Below, piece by piece: positions 7,762 through 15,854 of a DNA stretch of 64,000 nt. Numbering within the stretch: the first letter of the stretch is position 1; the number at the start of each line of letters is the position of its first letter. Under the pieces are notes generated by a model. The model made no database searches and had not been told where the DNA came from. It was given only the letters and a program-made list of their open reading frames with translations. The translations under genes were made by a program, and so were the position numbers. The stretch spans positions 107,369 through 171,368 of the forward strand of contig JAAHFX010000008.1 in assembly GCA_010672785.1 (NCBI GenBank), written 5' to 3'. Source of the DNA: Sphaerospermopsis sp. SIO1G1 (GTDB taxonomy: Bacteria > Cyanobacteriota > Cyanobacteriia > Cyanobacteriales > Nostocaceae).

Positions 7762-9303
7762 CTATTGACTTCTAAAAAGAGCCATACTTAAAGCATCTAA
7801 ATGTTGCCAAGGTTTTGTACCTCCCACCCAAAGATGAGAAGGTAAATTTCCTTTAGGTATTAACCGATTTATCATCCAATTAAAGAGTATATTTTGTATA
7901 TTGTGTCCAGAAGAACTCGATTTAGAAACTTCCCAACCTACAGTATCACAAAATTTTCCATAATCTCGACCACAATTTTCATAAATTTCTATTTGCACAC
8001 TAAAACCAAAAACACTTTCACTATATTTTGTCCATAAATAATCAATTATTTGTAAGTCTTCACTAGGAAATTTTTCTAAGTCACTATTAAAAAAATATTT
8101 ACTTCCTGTAGATACAGCTTGGCGCATTACTACCCAAGTTTCTGCATCAGCTTTTTGCCATTGTTTTAATTTCAGCAAGTTTTCTAATTTACTGTAATTT
8201 ACTCCCGTAGTTGCAGATAAACTATTCTGAATAGTAATCTGTTTTTTAACGGAATTTACTCCTGTTTGAATAGCCGCTAAAACTTCTGTAGCAGATTGGT
8301 AGCGTTGAGAAATTGAATTTTGCAGCATTTTTTTCAGAATTTGAGCCAATTCCTCAGAAACGGGATTATCCGGTAATAAATAATCTTGCCAAATCCATCT
8401 ATCCTGTGTAACATCAAACAAATCAAAAGGAGAAATTCCAGTTAACAAATGAATACAAGTTACTCCTAAACTATAAATATCACTAGCAGGGAAAGCCTTA
8501 CCACGCATTTGTTCTGGTGCAATATATTCTGCGCTACCTACTGTTGTTCCTGTCTGAGCTAATGCTGTAGAGGTAATTTGTTTAGCAACACCAAAATCAA
8601 TTAATACTAAATCACTTGCTTGAGATGTAGACAATTTTTCAGATTTAATTTGACTAACTGATGAAGTCGTTCTAGTTGGTTTTTGATAATGATAATATTC
8701 TAATCCTCCCAGAGTCATTGTAGAACTTTGATGTCTTAGTTCTACATTATTAATTGGTGGTGGATATTCAGATTCATTACTAGGTTTTTGGGCATATCTT
8801 CGCATAATATTGGCTGGCTTGATATCCCGATGAATTACTTTTTGAGAATGGATAAATTGCAGCACAGGTAAGAGATTATTTAATAAATGCCAAATATCTA
8901 CTTCTCTAAATACACCTTGGGATTTTAATTCTTGTGCTAAGTTTTGACCTACAATTAATTCCTGGACTAAATATAGTTGATTCTCTTGTTGAAAATATGC
9001 AAATAATTGGGGAATTTGGGGGTGTTTTAACTCATTTAGTCTCACAGCTTCCTGATTAAATAATTCAGCAGCTTTTACTAAAGTAGCGGTATTAGCACCT
9101 GAAAAATAAAGTTGTTTAATTACACACTTTGGTTGCAAGGGTATATGTTCATCTAATGCTAAAAAAGTTCTCCCAAAACCACCACTACCAATAGGATAAA
9201 GTGGGCGATAGCGTTCTTTTAGTAATAGTGGTTTACCACATTTTGTACAGAATTTAGCTGTATCTAAATTATGAGGGTATAAGCAAAATGTACAACAAGT
9301 CAT
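7762..9303 (-). CDS. Serine/threonine protein kinase with C-terminal GUN4 domain
   Basis: A 513-aa signalling protein. It begins with a zinc ribbon (two CxxC pairs: CTFC and CTKC). A Hanks-type kinase domain follows (about 32-315) with P-loop IGSGGFGRTF, Lys in CVIKQLYF, catalytic HRDIKPANIM and DFGVAK. The C-terminal ~145 residues (from about YSKLENLLKLKQWQKADAET) are a GUN4 domain, the fold that binds porphyrins and stimulates Mg-chelatase in chlorophyll synthesis. A bilin- or porphyrin-sensing input to the kinase is an inference. No transmembrane helix is apparent. Kinase-GUN4 fusions occur in filamentous cyanobacteria, but substrates are unknown. Confidence 0.92.
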   Translation of the reverse strand: MTCCTFCLYPHNLDTAKFCTKCGKPLLLKERYRPLYPIGSGGFGRTFLALDEHIPLQPKCVIKQLYFSGANTATLVKAAELFNQEAVRLNELKHPQIPQLFAYFQQENQLYLVQELIVGQNLAQELKSQGVFREVDIWHLLNNLLPVLQFIHSQKVIHRDIKPANIMRRYAQKPSNESEYPPPINNVELRHQSSTMTLGGLEYYHYQKPTRTTSSVSQIKSEKLSTSQASDLVLIDFGVAKQITSTALAQTGTTVGSAEYIAPEQMRGKAFPASDIYSLGVTCIHLLTGISPFDLFDVTQDRWIWQDYLLPDNPVSEELAQILKKMLQNSISQRYQSATEVLAAIQTGVNSVKKQITIQNSLSATTGVNYSKLENLLKLKQWQKADAETWVVMRQAVSTGSKYFFNSDLEKFPSEDLQIIDYLWTKYSESVFGFSVQIEIYENCGRDYGKFCDTVGWEVSKSSSSGHNIQNILFNWMINRLIPKGNLPSHLWVGGTKPWQHLDALSMALFRSQ

Positions 9304-9455
9304 TAGATATCAAAGTTTTAGCTTTTATATATTACATATTGATCACATACTTACCCCAGTGCTAAAGTCACAATTATACTCGTAGTATAATCTTATCACG
9401 TATTGATATACTTCATTGCAGTGTTATTAAACAGAGTGAGAGACATTGATTGCAT

Positions 9456-9836
9456 CTATTGTTTTTCTGCTTTGTAAGTATAAAAACTATCAAATGCACC
9501 TACAGTTTCAAACTGATAACCTGGTATCAAGTTATCAATTTTTAAATTCGTAGTATAAACACTGAAAATAAGATAATCTTGTCTTTTTGTAGTTGCAGTA
9601 ACGATTTCCTTGATTTGTGGGTTTACTGAATCAACTAACTGATTACAGTTAAACTGTATCAGATTTTGTAAAAAATTAGGTGTTTTTTGGCAAAAGTCAG
9701 TTTTTAAGTATGTTGTTAATTTGTCTACTGCATATTCTTCGTATTCTTTCTGCTGGGGGTTGGTATTTGCCATAGTCAATCCTAAAACAGCAAACCCTGC
9801 TACTCCAGCGGAGGCGATTATAGTCCAAGTTTTCAT
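9456..9836 (-). CDS. DUF4359 family protein, signal-anchored
   Basis: A 126-aa protein with an N-terminal hydrophobic segment (residues 4-23, WTIIASAGVAGFAVLGLTMA) consistent with a signal peptide or anchor. The soluble part has two cysteines (FCQKTP, FNCNQL) that could form a disulfide in the periplasm. The NPQQKEYEEYAVDKLTTYL start and GYQFETVGAFDSFYTY end fit DUF4359 proteins of cyanobacteria; I am moderately sure of that family. Its function is not known. Confidence 0.75.
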   Translation of the reverse strand: MKTWTIIASAGVAGFAVLGLTMANTNPQQKEYEEYAVDKLTTYLKTDFCQKTPNFLQNLIQFNCNQLVDSVNPQIKEIVTATTKRQDYLIFSVYTTNLKIDNLIPGYQFETVGAFDSFYTYKAEKQ

Positions 9837-9970
9837 ATGTTTTTAAATTCTATTCAAATTTCTACATTTTCCAGGCTACACAAGACTACAAAAAAAATAT
9901 GTCAAATTCTGGTAAAAAAATCTTGATTATTTTTATGAGTTCATGTTATCATCAGCGAATAAGATAGCGT

Positions 9971-10044
9971 GGCGAGCGTAGCCAAGAGGTTAAGGCAGTG
10001 GATTGTGGTTCCACCACTCGTGGGTTCGATTCCCATCGTTCGCC
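9971..10044 (+). tRNA. tRNA-His (anticodon GUG)
   Basis: A complete cloverleaf. The eight-pair acceptor GGCGAGCG/CGTTCGCC includes the extra G-1:C73 pair that is the tRNA-His identity element. The D arm is GCCAAGAGGTTAAGGC, the anticodon arm GTGGA-TTGTGGT-TCCAC carries GUG, and the T arm is GTGGG-TTCGATT-CCCAT. CCA is not encoded. A terminator follows. Confidence 0.97.
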
Positions 10045-10053
10045 CTTAATTAG

Positions 10054-10091
10054 ACCGGGACAGTTAATTCTCGAGAGTAGTCCCGGTTTTA
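10054..10091 (+). terminator. Rho-independent terminator after tRNA-His
   Basis: Seven-bp stem ACCGGGA (10054-10060) / TCCCGGT (10081-10087) followed by TTTT, starting 9 bases past the tRNA 3' end. Confidence 0.85.
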
Positions 10092-10515
10092 ACTATATAA
10101 CATTTATCTACACTGGAATTCATACCAAACACATAAGTAGTATTTCACATATAAGGTTAGTGTAGGGATTACACCACTTAAAATTACTAATTTGATGGGA
10201 AAATTTGTGCTATTAAATAATTGTAATCAATAAAAATATCCACAGAATGGATTAGCTTCTGCTCATGAATAGTAAAATTTTTCCAAAATTATGAACAGTT
10301 GTTTTGATTTAGTAATCAACTGTAAAGTAATCCTATATAGACCAAAGCTAATGACTTTTTGAACTGATCGGAAAAACCCAGAAGGATAATGTAAACTAAA
10401 TCCAAACAATGATATTGAGCAGAAATTTCCTTAAATCTGCTTATTTATCTGCGAATAGACTGAAATTTCAACCAGCAAAGAAAATTATAAAAAATTTATA
10501 CCCTGACTATCATCT
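10092..10515. other. Intergenic stretch without a gene
   Basis: AT-rich spacer between the tRNA-His terminator and the HD-domain gene. I see no ORF, RNA fold or repeat here. It presumably holds the promoter of the downstream gene. Confidence 0.5.
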
Positions 10516-11391
10516 ATGTTCAATACAACAGAAATAATAATTGACGCTTTTGTCAATCAACTGCGAACAGGTTATCAGCGTACTTATGGCGGTTTGAAAA
10601 CGGATTATCAGGATATTATAGCCTGGGCTGGCAATATGGCTTTAGAAAATATCGCCAACAGCGACGCTTTGTATCATAATGTAGAACATTCTGTACTTGT
10701 CACCTTGGTTGGGCAAGAAATTTTGCGTGGTAGACATATCCGAGAAGGAGGGGTTTCCAGTGAAGACTGGTTGCACGTAATTATCTCTTTATTGTGTCAT
10801 GATATCGGCTATGTGAAGGGAGTTTGCCGTGATGATAAAGAATCCGAGAATCTATATTCTACAGGACAAGATAGTGGTATGGTTTCTTTACCTCATGGAG
10901 CTTCAGATGCAAGTTTGACTCCCTATCACGTAGATAGAGCGAAACTATTTATTGATGAAAGATTTGGTGGACATCCATTAATTAATGCTGAGGCAATTAA
11001 AAATAATATTGAACTAACACGGTTTCCCGTACCTCATGCTGATGATCACCAAGATACAACCCATTTTGCTGGTTTAGTACGTGCAGCAGATTTAATTGGG
11101 CAATTAAGCGATCCCCGTTATTTAAAAAAAATCACCAGTCTATTTTATGAATTTGAAGAAACTGGAGTAAATAAAAGTTTAGGTTATGAAAATCCTGGAG
11201 ATTTGCGGAAAAACTATGCCAAATTCTACTGGAACGGAGTTTATCCTTATATCAAGGAAGGATTACGTTATCTAGCTTTAACACAGCAAGGAAAACAAGT
11301 GTTAGCAAATCTCTATTCTAATGTTTTTGTGGTTGAACATGAAAAAGAAAATGAAGACCTGCATTATTTAGCTGAACAACTAAGCAGTTAA
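10516..11391 (+). CDS. HD-domain metal-dependent phosphohydrolase
   Basis: A 291-aa protein of the HD superfamily. The metal ligands appear as HNVEHS (near residue 57), the HD pair in LLCHDIGYVKG (near 96), and Asp in RAADLIGQL (near 194), the H...HD...D set. HD proteins hydrolyse phosphoesters, often nucleotides or cyclic dinucleotides. This long form without a GYP motif is not a c-di-GMP HD-GYP enzyme. The insertion rich in Asp/Ser (about 105-140) is particular to a cyanobacterial subgroup. It appears monocistronic, and the substrate is unknown. Confidence 0.88.
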   Translation: MFNTTEIIIDAFVNQLRTGYQRTYGGLKTDYQDIIAWAGNMALENIANSDALYHNVEHSVLVTLVGQEILRGRHIREGGVSSEDWLHVIISLLCHDIGYVKGVCRDDKESENLYSTGQDSGMVSLPHGASDASLTPYHVDRAKLFIDERFGGHPLINAEAIKNNIELTRFPVPHADDHQDTTHFAGLVRAADLIGQLSDPRYLKKITSLFYEFEETGVNKSLGYENPGDLRKNYAKFYWNGVYPYIKEGLRYLALTQQGKQVLANLYSNVFVVEHEKENEDLHYLAEQLSS

Positions 11392-11622
11392 TTACTAAGT
11401 ATAAAAAGGATTTTGAATTTTCAATTAATATCCCCTGATTGGAAATTCAAAATTTTTATTTAGGGTTTTACCAACAATCAATGATCCAAAACTAGAGATT
11501 GCTTAATTCTGCTTTTCTACACTCGCAAGGACAATTAATTGAGCATTTTTTTTACTTGGAATACTCTGATGGTGAAGAATCAGTTTAAAATGTACAATAT
11601 TAAAATATAACATCTAAAATCT

Positions 11623-12738
11623 ATGAATTGGTGGCAAAGACTGAAAAGAAACTCCTTAGCAAAATTTGGGGCAAGTGTATTATTAATTTTTTATGTAGCA
11701 GTAATTGGTGCTGACTTGATAGCACCTTATAATCCTTATGATTCACAACCCAATGGTTCTTTGCTACCACCAACTCCTATTCATTGGGTTTCCCAAGAGG
11801 GAAAATTTATTGGCCCTCATATATATCCTACCATTCAAGGAGATACAAACATAGAAACTGGAGATAGAAAAATAATTGTTGACTATAATCAACCTACTCC
11901 TTTAGGTTTATTTGTTTCTGGTTCTGAGTATAAGTTATTGAGAGTAAGTTTACCCTTACCCCCCAAATGGGAAGAAGTTACAATTATCCCTGGAATTTCA
12001 CTCAATTTACATCTATTTGGAGCGAAGGGAGAGGCAAAGTTTAATATTTTAGGCACTGATGAACAAGGAAGAGATCAGTTTAGTCGTCTACTGTATGGGG
12101 GGAGAATCAGTTTATTTATTGGCATTTTTGGGATTATTATTACTTATCCTTTAGCTTTATTCATAGGTGGTATTTCTGGTTATTTTGGTGGTGTAATTGA
12201 TAGTGTAATTATGCGTCTGTCGGAAGTTTTAATGACATTTCCAGGAATTTATTTACTAGCAGCATTATCAGGAGTTTTAAGCCCTCAACTCACCAGTAGC
12301 CAAAGGTTTTTATCTATAGTTTTAATTACATCACTAATTGGTTGGGCTGGTTTAGCCAGAGTAATTCGCGGGCAAGTTTTATCAATTAAAGAAAGGGAAT
12401 TTGTCCAAGCATCATTAGCAATTGGAGCTAATCCTGTTTATATAATTGTCCGCCATATTTTGCCCCAAACTGCTACATATGTAGTGATTTCTGCAACTTT
12501 AACAATTCCTAGTTTTATTGGTTCAGAAGCAGTGTTAAGTCTGATTGGTTTGGGTATTCAACAACCAGATCCTTCTTGGGGAAATATGCTTTCTCTTGCT
12601 AGTAATGCTTCGATTTTAGTATTGCAACCTTGGCTAATTTGGCCACCAGCAATTCTCATTATTTTGACAGTTTTATCGTTTAATCTCTTGGGTGATGGGC
12701 TAAGAGATGCTTTAGATCCTCGCAGTTTGCAGCGGTAA
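11623..12738 (+). CDS. ABC transporter permease, DppC/OppC family
   Basis: Inner-membrane permease of a peptide/nickel-type ABC importer, 371 aa. TM1 spans residues 14-34, followed by a long periplasmic insert (about 35-150). The BPD_transp_1 domain (about 160-365) has five more TM segments and the cytoplasmic EAA loop ASLAIGANPVYIIVRHILPQ, which contacts the ATPase. No DppB, binding protein or ATPase gene adjoins it; scattered transporter genes are usual in cyanobacteria. The substrate cannot be inferred. Confidence 0.9.
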   Translation: MNWWQRLKRNSLAKFGASVLLIFYVAVIGADLIAPYNPYDSQPNGSLLPPTPIHWVSQEGKFIGPHIYPTIQGDTNIETGDRKIIVDYNQPTPLGLFVSGSEYKLLRVSLPLPPKWEEVTIIPGISLNLHLFGAKGEAKFNILGTDEQGRDQFSRLLYGGRISLFIGIFGIIITYPLALFIGGISGYFGGVIDSVIMRLSEVLMTFPGIYLLAALSGVLSPQLTSSQRFLSIVLITSLIGWAGLARVIRGQVLSIKEREFVQASLAIGANPVYIIVRHILPQTATYVVISATLTIPSFIGSEAVLSLIGLGIQQPDPSWGNMLSLASNASILVLQPWLIWPPAILIILTVLSFNLLGDGLRDALDPRSLQR

Positions 12739-12796
12739 TGATTTTGTTGGTAGCAGTTTTCAATGTTGGTAAAAAAGGGTTTCCATAATTTATTGA

Positions 12797-13241
12797 TCAA
12801 CTAACAGCAAAGTTTGTAAATGGTCTAATTCGAGGGTGACGAAAACCTAGTATAATGTCTTCTTGAGGAATACCTGCTGCAATTAAATCATTAGCAATAC
12901 CTTCTTCTGTATCATCATATTGAATCCAAATTTTTCCATCTATCATATCTATATGAATTGGTGTTGCGTGAAGATATTTATCATTATTCCATCCAATACA
13001 GCACTTTCCGGTGTAATGAGGTACGTTTTTGGCGGGCTGTCCGGCCCACCCCACAAGAGTTTCATGATTATGATTTGTACCTCGTAGCAACGAAATCTGC
13101 TGTATCTAATACTAAATAATGTCCTCTTTCATCATCAAATAAAATTTGAGAAGTATAACCATCTGGTATGGAAGCACGGTATTCGGCATTTTCTGTTAAT
13201 ATTTTTTTGATAATGTCTTGATATTTTAGTTTTGTATCCAT
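12797..13241 (-). pseudogene. xisI copy interrupted by a MITE
   Basis: Coding sequence of an XisI-family protein (controlling factor of fdxN-element excision in Anabaena). It starts at 13241 (MDTKLKYQDIIKKILTENAE...) and ends ...RHPRIRPFTNFAVS at 12797. After LVLD it is broken by a 104-bp MITE at 12999-13102. Element plus target duplication (106 bp) shifts the frame, so no full protein is possible. The intact paralogue at 15144-15482 shows the uninterrupted sequence at this point. An open frame reads out of the MITE into the 3' half, but it is an accident of the insertion. Confidence 0.9.
12999..13102. repeat. 104-bp TA-flanked MITE, copy 2 (inside xisI)
   Basis: Same element as at 3537-3640 and the same length. 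It is flanked by TA (12997-12998, 13103-13104). The outer repeats begin CAGCA at both ends and match imperfectly over about 26 bases. Comparison with the empty site in the xisI paralogue (near 15345) shows a single TA there, proving a TA target duplication. Confidence 0.92.
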
Positions 13242-13329
13242 TGTACTATCTCCTCTGATATATCGTTAAATACAATCAGTTTGATAATTTGATTTTTACG
13301 GTATTATGGTAGATATCTCTTCTGGACAT
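13226..13329 (-). pseudogene. xisH remnant, ends only
   Basis: Only the first ~12 codons of xisH (MSRRDIYHNTVK) and the last ~9 (EEIVQWIQ) remain, separated by about 40 bases of unrelated sequence and out of frame with each other. It precedes the broken xisI exactly as xisH precedes xisI in the second copy at 15467-15694, so this is an older, more decayed duplicate of that module. Confidence 0.82.
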
Positions 13330-13373
13330 TATGGAAGGTTGAATTTTGAGGTTAAGTAGAATTTATAAGTCAT

Positions 13374-13419
13374 TTTGTCAGAATCAGGATTTCCAGGATT
13401 TTAGGATTTTCAGGATGAG
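13374..13419. repeat. ~46-bp interspersed repeat, copy 1
   Basis: A repeat built from CAGAATCAGGATTTCCAGG followed by ATTTTAGGATTTTCAGGATG. Near-identical copies occur at 14548-14594 and 15739-15783, with a shortened copy at 15111-15138. Every copy lies between small accessory genes of this island and none lies inside a gene. Confidence 0.75.
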
Positions 13420-13537
13420 TTTATTTTTGAGTATGAGTAGCATTTAATTAACTCTCAAAACAATAGTTAATATCGTAAAATATTTCTAGTTTTCCGTAGG
13501 GTGCGCGAATAAAAATTTAACGCACCATTCATGTTGA

Positions 13538-14488
13538 TTAATTATGTTTTTGAGCAATAATAGTACGATGTCGAGGATCACTAGCAACAGTAGTTAAAAC
13601 ATTAAAACCGACTGAATTTAAACTACCTTCAATATCAAACAAATAATAGTCATCACTCCAAGGTTCTGTACTTTTCATTAATGTGAATAATACAGGAGGT
13701 AAATTTTGAATTACGGGAGATTTAGGGTTATTATCTACAATAGCAAAATATCCACCAGGACGAAGTAAACGTAAAACCTCTTGAAAAATAGCTTTACTTG
13801 CAAAACCAGGTAATTCATGGGTAACAAACTGGAGAGTTATTAAGTCAAAAGACTGACTGGGTAATTCTGTTTTTTCTGCTTGTGCGTGTATCCATTCTGA
13901 TATCTCATTGTAAGTATCTAATTCCTTTGCTACACTCAACATATAAGGGGATAAATCTAAACCAACAGTACGCACAGGATGATTTTGTTTTTGTTGGTAG
14001 TAGCGATGCAGAGATAAGGTGGAAATTCCTACAGAACAACCAATATCCAGGATATCATGAATATCTTGGGTGACATATTTTACGAGAACTTCGTGAAAAG
14101 TTGATCTTAATCTGCGGTGTGCAGTTTCCCAAGTGATATCTTCTTTTGGCCATACCCTTAATGCTACAGAATAGGTAGCACTGGGTGCTTCAAATGCTGC
14201 TTCCCAACACATATTTCCTTGATCATAAGCATGAAAAGGAACATGGTAATAATCAGGATAGGTGACTTGAGAATTTGTATTTTCTTGCAGCTTATTTTTA
14301 ACTCCTGAAGATTCTAATTTTTGGTAATTTTTGCGCCAAGCAATGCCGTTTTTTTCAGCAGTTTTTATCATTACTTGTCTAGCTTGTTGTTTCATTAAGC
14401 TGTAGATAGGTTTGGTGTTAATTAATAGGTTTACGAGTTGAGATAGTAAGTTTTCTCCCGCCCAATCTGGTTTAATTTTTGCAGTCAT
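13538..14488 (-). CDS. Class I SAM-dependent methyltransferase
   Basis: A 316-aa protein with a Rossmann methyltransferase core in its second half. Motif I is DILDIGCSVGISTLSLH (about residue 160), motif II VGLDLSPYMLSVAKEL, and the later motifs LITLQFVTHELPG and RLLRPGGYFAIVDNNPKS. The N-terminal ~140 residues are unlike the core and probably contribute substrate binding. GxGxG is replaced by GCSVG, common in this class. The family resembles ubiquinone/menaquinone or polyketide-type methyltransferases, but the substrate is unknown. It is flanked by the interspersed 46-bp repeats. Confidence 0.85.
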   Translation of the reverse strand: MTAKIKPDWAGENLLSQLVNLLINTKPIYSLMKQQARQVMIKTAEKNGIAWRKNYQKLESSGVKNKLQENTNSQVTYPDYYHVPFHAYDQGNMCWEAAFEAPSATYSVALRVWPKEDITWETAHRRLRSTFHEVLVKYVTQDIHDILDIGCSVGISTLSLHRYYQQKQNHPVRTVGLDLSPYMLSVAKELDTYNEISEWIHAQAEKTELPSQSFDLITLQFVTHELPGFASKAIFQEVLRLLRPGGYFAIVDNNPKSPVIQNLPPVLFTLMKSTEPWSDDYYLFDIEGSLNSVGFNVLTTVASDPRHRTIIAQKHN

Positions 14489-14547
14489 TGGTAAGATAAG
14501 TTTAGGGGGTTTTTGTTTATTTATATTGTATATGAGTTTTTGATTTA

Positions 14548-14594
14548 TTTTGTCAGAATCGGGATTTCCAGGATTTTAAGATTTTCAGGATGAG
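14548..14594. repeat. ~46-bp interspersed repeat, copy 2
   Basis: Same unit as at 13374-13419 with a few substitutions (TGTCAGAATCGGGATTTCC start, TTTTCAGGATGAG end). It lies between the methyltransferase start and the relE-type stop. Confidence 0.72.
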
Positions 14595-14601
14595 AAATTA
14601 A

Positions 14602-14874
14602 TTACGGGAAAATTTTATAAATTTCGCTACGATGTGCGACTCTTTGACATAAAATAGTTTGAGTTTCTTGATTTAAGGTTAAACCTATTCTATAATCTCC
14701 TACTCTAATTTTATATTTATCTTTGTAACCTTTCATTTTCCCAAGATAAGCTAATTCAAAGGGATTTTCTATTTCTAATTCAGTAAAAACGATTGCTTCT
14801 ATTCGAGATTGTACATCTTGAGGTAAAGAAGCTAATTCTTTGATAAATTTTTTGGTGTATTCAACTTTCCACAT
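14602..14874 (-). CDS. RelE/ParE-family toxin
   Basis: A 90-aa basic protein of the RelE superfamily, whose members cleave ribosome-bound mRNA or inhibit gyrase. It starts MWKVEYTKKFIKELASLP and has the characteristic YKIRVGDYRIGLTL strand pair with Arg and Tyr, ending RVAHRSEIYKIFP; the Arg-rich strands and C-terminal His/Tyr fit a RelE-type nuclease. The start overlaps the antitoxin gene by 14 bases. Length is complete and there are no internal stops, so the pair is probably functional. Confidence 0.88.
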   Translation of the reverse strand: MWKVEYTKKFIKELASLPQDVQSRIEAIVFTELEIENPFELAYLGKMKGYKDKYKIRVGDYRIGLTLNQETQTILCQRVAHRSEIYKIFP

Positions 14875-15073
14875 TGCTATTTTTCAGTGATTTTAAATAT
14901 TTGATAGCTTCATTTTTAGATAGAATTTCATCAGTTTCTACTTCTTCCATCAGTTTTGCTAATCCATAGTTTTCTAATATTTCTTCTATTTGTTCAAATT
15001 CGGTAATAGGAATTTGTACAGCGATTGGTTTTTGATTTTGATCTAAAACATAGTTTTTATTGATTTGTAGCAT
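14861..15073 (-). CDS. RelB/Phd-type antitoxin
   Basis: A 70-aa acidic protein directly upstream of, and overlapping, the RelE-type toxin gene. The N-terminal part (NYVLDQNQKPIAVQIPITEF) is the usual DNA-binding antitoxin fold of cyanobacterial RelE partners. The acidic helical C-terminus (MEEVETDEILSKNEAIKYL) should wrap the toxin. Such antitoxins repress their own operon. Confidence 0.85.
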   Translation of the reverse strand: MLQINKNYVLDQNQKPIAVQIPITEFEQIEEILENYGLAKLMEEVETDEILSKNEAIKYLKSLKNSNVES

Positions 15074-15110
15074 TGATTTTACTCCTAAATCATTAGGTTG
15101 ATTATAGCAT

Positions 15111-15138
15111 ATTGTCAGAATCAGGATGTTTAGGATGT
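15111..15138. repeat. Shortened copy of the 46-bp interspersed repeat
   Basis: TTGTCAGAATCAGGATG followed by TTTAGGATG: the 46-bp unit with its middle deleted, between the antitoxin promoter region and xisI. Confidence 0.6.
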
Positions 15139-15143
15139 ATTAA

Positions 15144-15482
15144 TCAACTAACAGCAAAATTTGTAAATGGCCTAATTCGAGGGTGACGAAAACCTAGTAC
15201 AATGTCTTCTTTAGGAACACCTGCTGTAATTAAATCATTAGCGATACCTTCTTCTGTATCATCATATTGAATCCAAATTTTTTGATCTATTATATCTATA
15301 TGAATTGGTGTTGCGTGGAGATATTTATCATTATTCCATCCCATATCTAAAACTAAATAACTTCCTCTTTCATCATCGAATAAAACTTGGGAAGTGTAAC
15401 CATCCGGTATGGAGGCGCGATATTCGGCATTTTCTGTTAATATTCTTTTGATAATGTTTTGATACTTTATTTTTGTATCCAT
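15144..15482 (-). CDS. XisI family protein (intact copy)
   Basis: Full-length XisI-type protein (112 aa), named for the factor that, with XisH, controls XisF-dependent excision of the fdxN element in Anabaena. The family is widespread without any such element. MDTKIKYQNIIKRILTEN opens the protein; DERGSYLVLDMGWNNDKYLHATPIHIDI and EEGIANDLITAGVPKEDIVLGFRHPRIRPFT are the family core. It overlaps xisH by 16 bases. It is the uninterrupted counterpart of the MITE-split copy at 12797-13241. No excision element or recombinase is visible in this window. Confidence 0.88.
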   Translation of the reverse strand: MDTKIKYQNIIKRILTENAEYRASIPDGYTSQVLFDDERGSYLVLDMGWNNDKYLHATPIHIDIIDQKIWIQYDDTEEGIANDLITAGVPKEDIVLGFRHPRIRPFTNFAVS

Positions 15483-15694
15483 TGTACTATTTCCTCTGAT
15501 GCACTCACAAAACTTTTGACTTCAACAACTATTTTTTCTGTTCCTTTCTCTGCACTAATTAAGCGTTCTGCTCCTAAATCAATAGATAATCGTTTATTTC
15601 CTATTTGTAGAGGAAAGGGATCATGGGTAATTGTCCAACCGTCTTTTTGTAAGGCCATTTTTACAGTATTATGGTAGATATCTCTTCTGGACAT
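15467..15694 (-). pseudogene. xisH with in-frame internal deletion
   Basis: 75 aa instead of the usual ~138. The N-terminal half (MSRRDIYHNTVKMALQKDG...KIVVEVKSFVSASE) is intact, and its PD-(D/E)xK-like nuclease features (DLGAERLI, VEVKSF) are retained. It then jumps to the family's extreme C-terminus (EIVQWIQK), so about 60 residues of the middle and end are missing. The frame is kept and the link to xisI is preserved. Whether a shortened protein has any activity is unknown. The more decayed duplicate lies at 13226-13329. Confidence 0.8.
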
Positions 15695-15738
15695 TAATTT
15701 AGTTTAATTTTTAGGTGATGTCTAATTTATAATATCAT

Positions 15739-15783
15739 TTTCTCAGAATCAGTATTACCAGGATTTAAGGATTTTCAGGATGG
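15739..15783. repeat. ~46-bp interspersed repeat, copy 4
   Basis: CTCAGAATCAGTATTACCAGG followed by ATTTAAGGATTTTCAGGATG: the most diverged long copy, upstream of xisH. Confidence 0.65.
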
Positions 15784-15854
15784 GTTTATTTTTAGGGATA
15801 TGACGTTACAATGTCTTAATTAACTGGCGATTTCATGATGATTACTACATTACC

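Noticed and set aside
12558..12800. Minus-strand frame at the end of the ABC permease gene
   Set aside because: Antisense shadow; the C-rich C-terminus has no domain character.
12797..13090. 97-aa frame reading from the MITE into xisI
   Set aside because: A chance fusion created by the insertion. The N-terminal ~33 residues are MITE sequence, so it is treated as part of the xisI pseudogene.
15144..15694. fdxN-type excision element around xisH/xisI
   Set aside because: No xisF/serine recombinase, nitrogenase gene or flanking direct repeats were found; the xisHI genes appear on their own.
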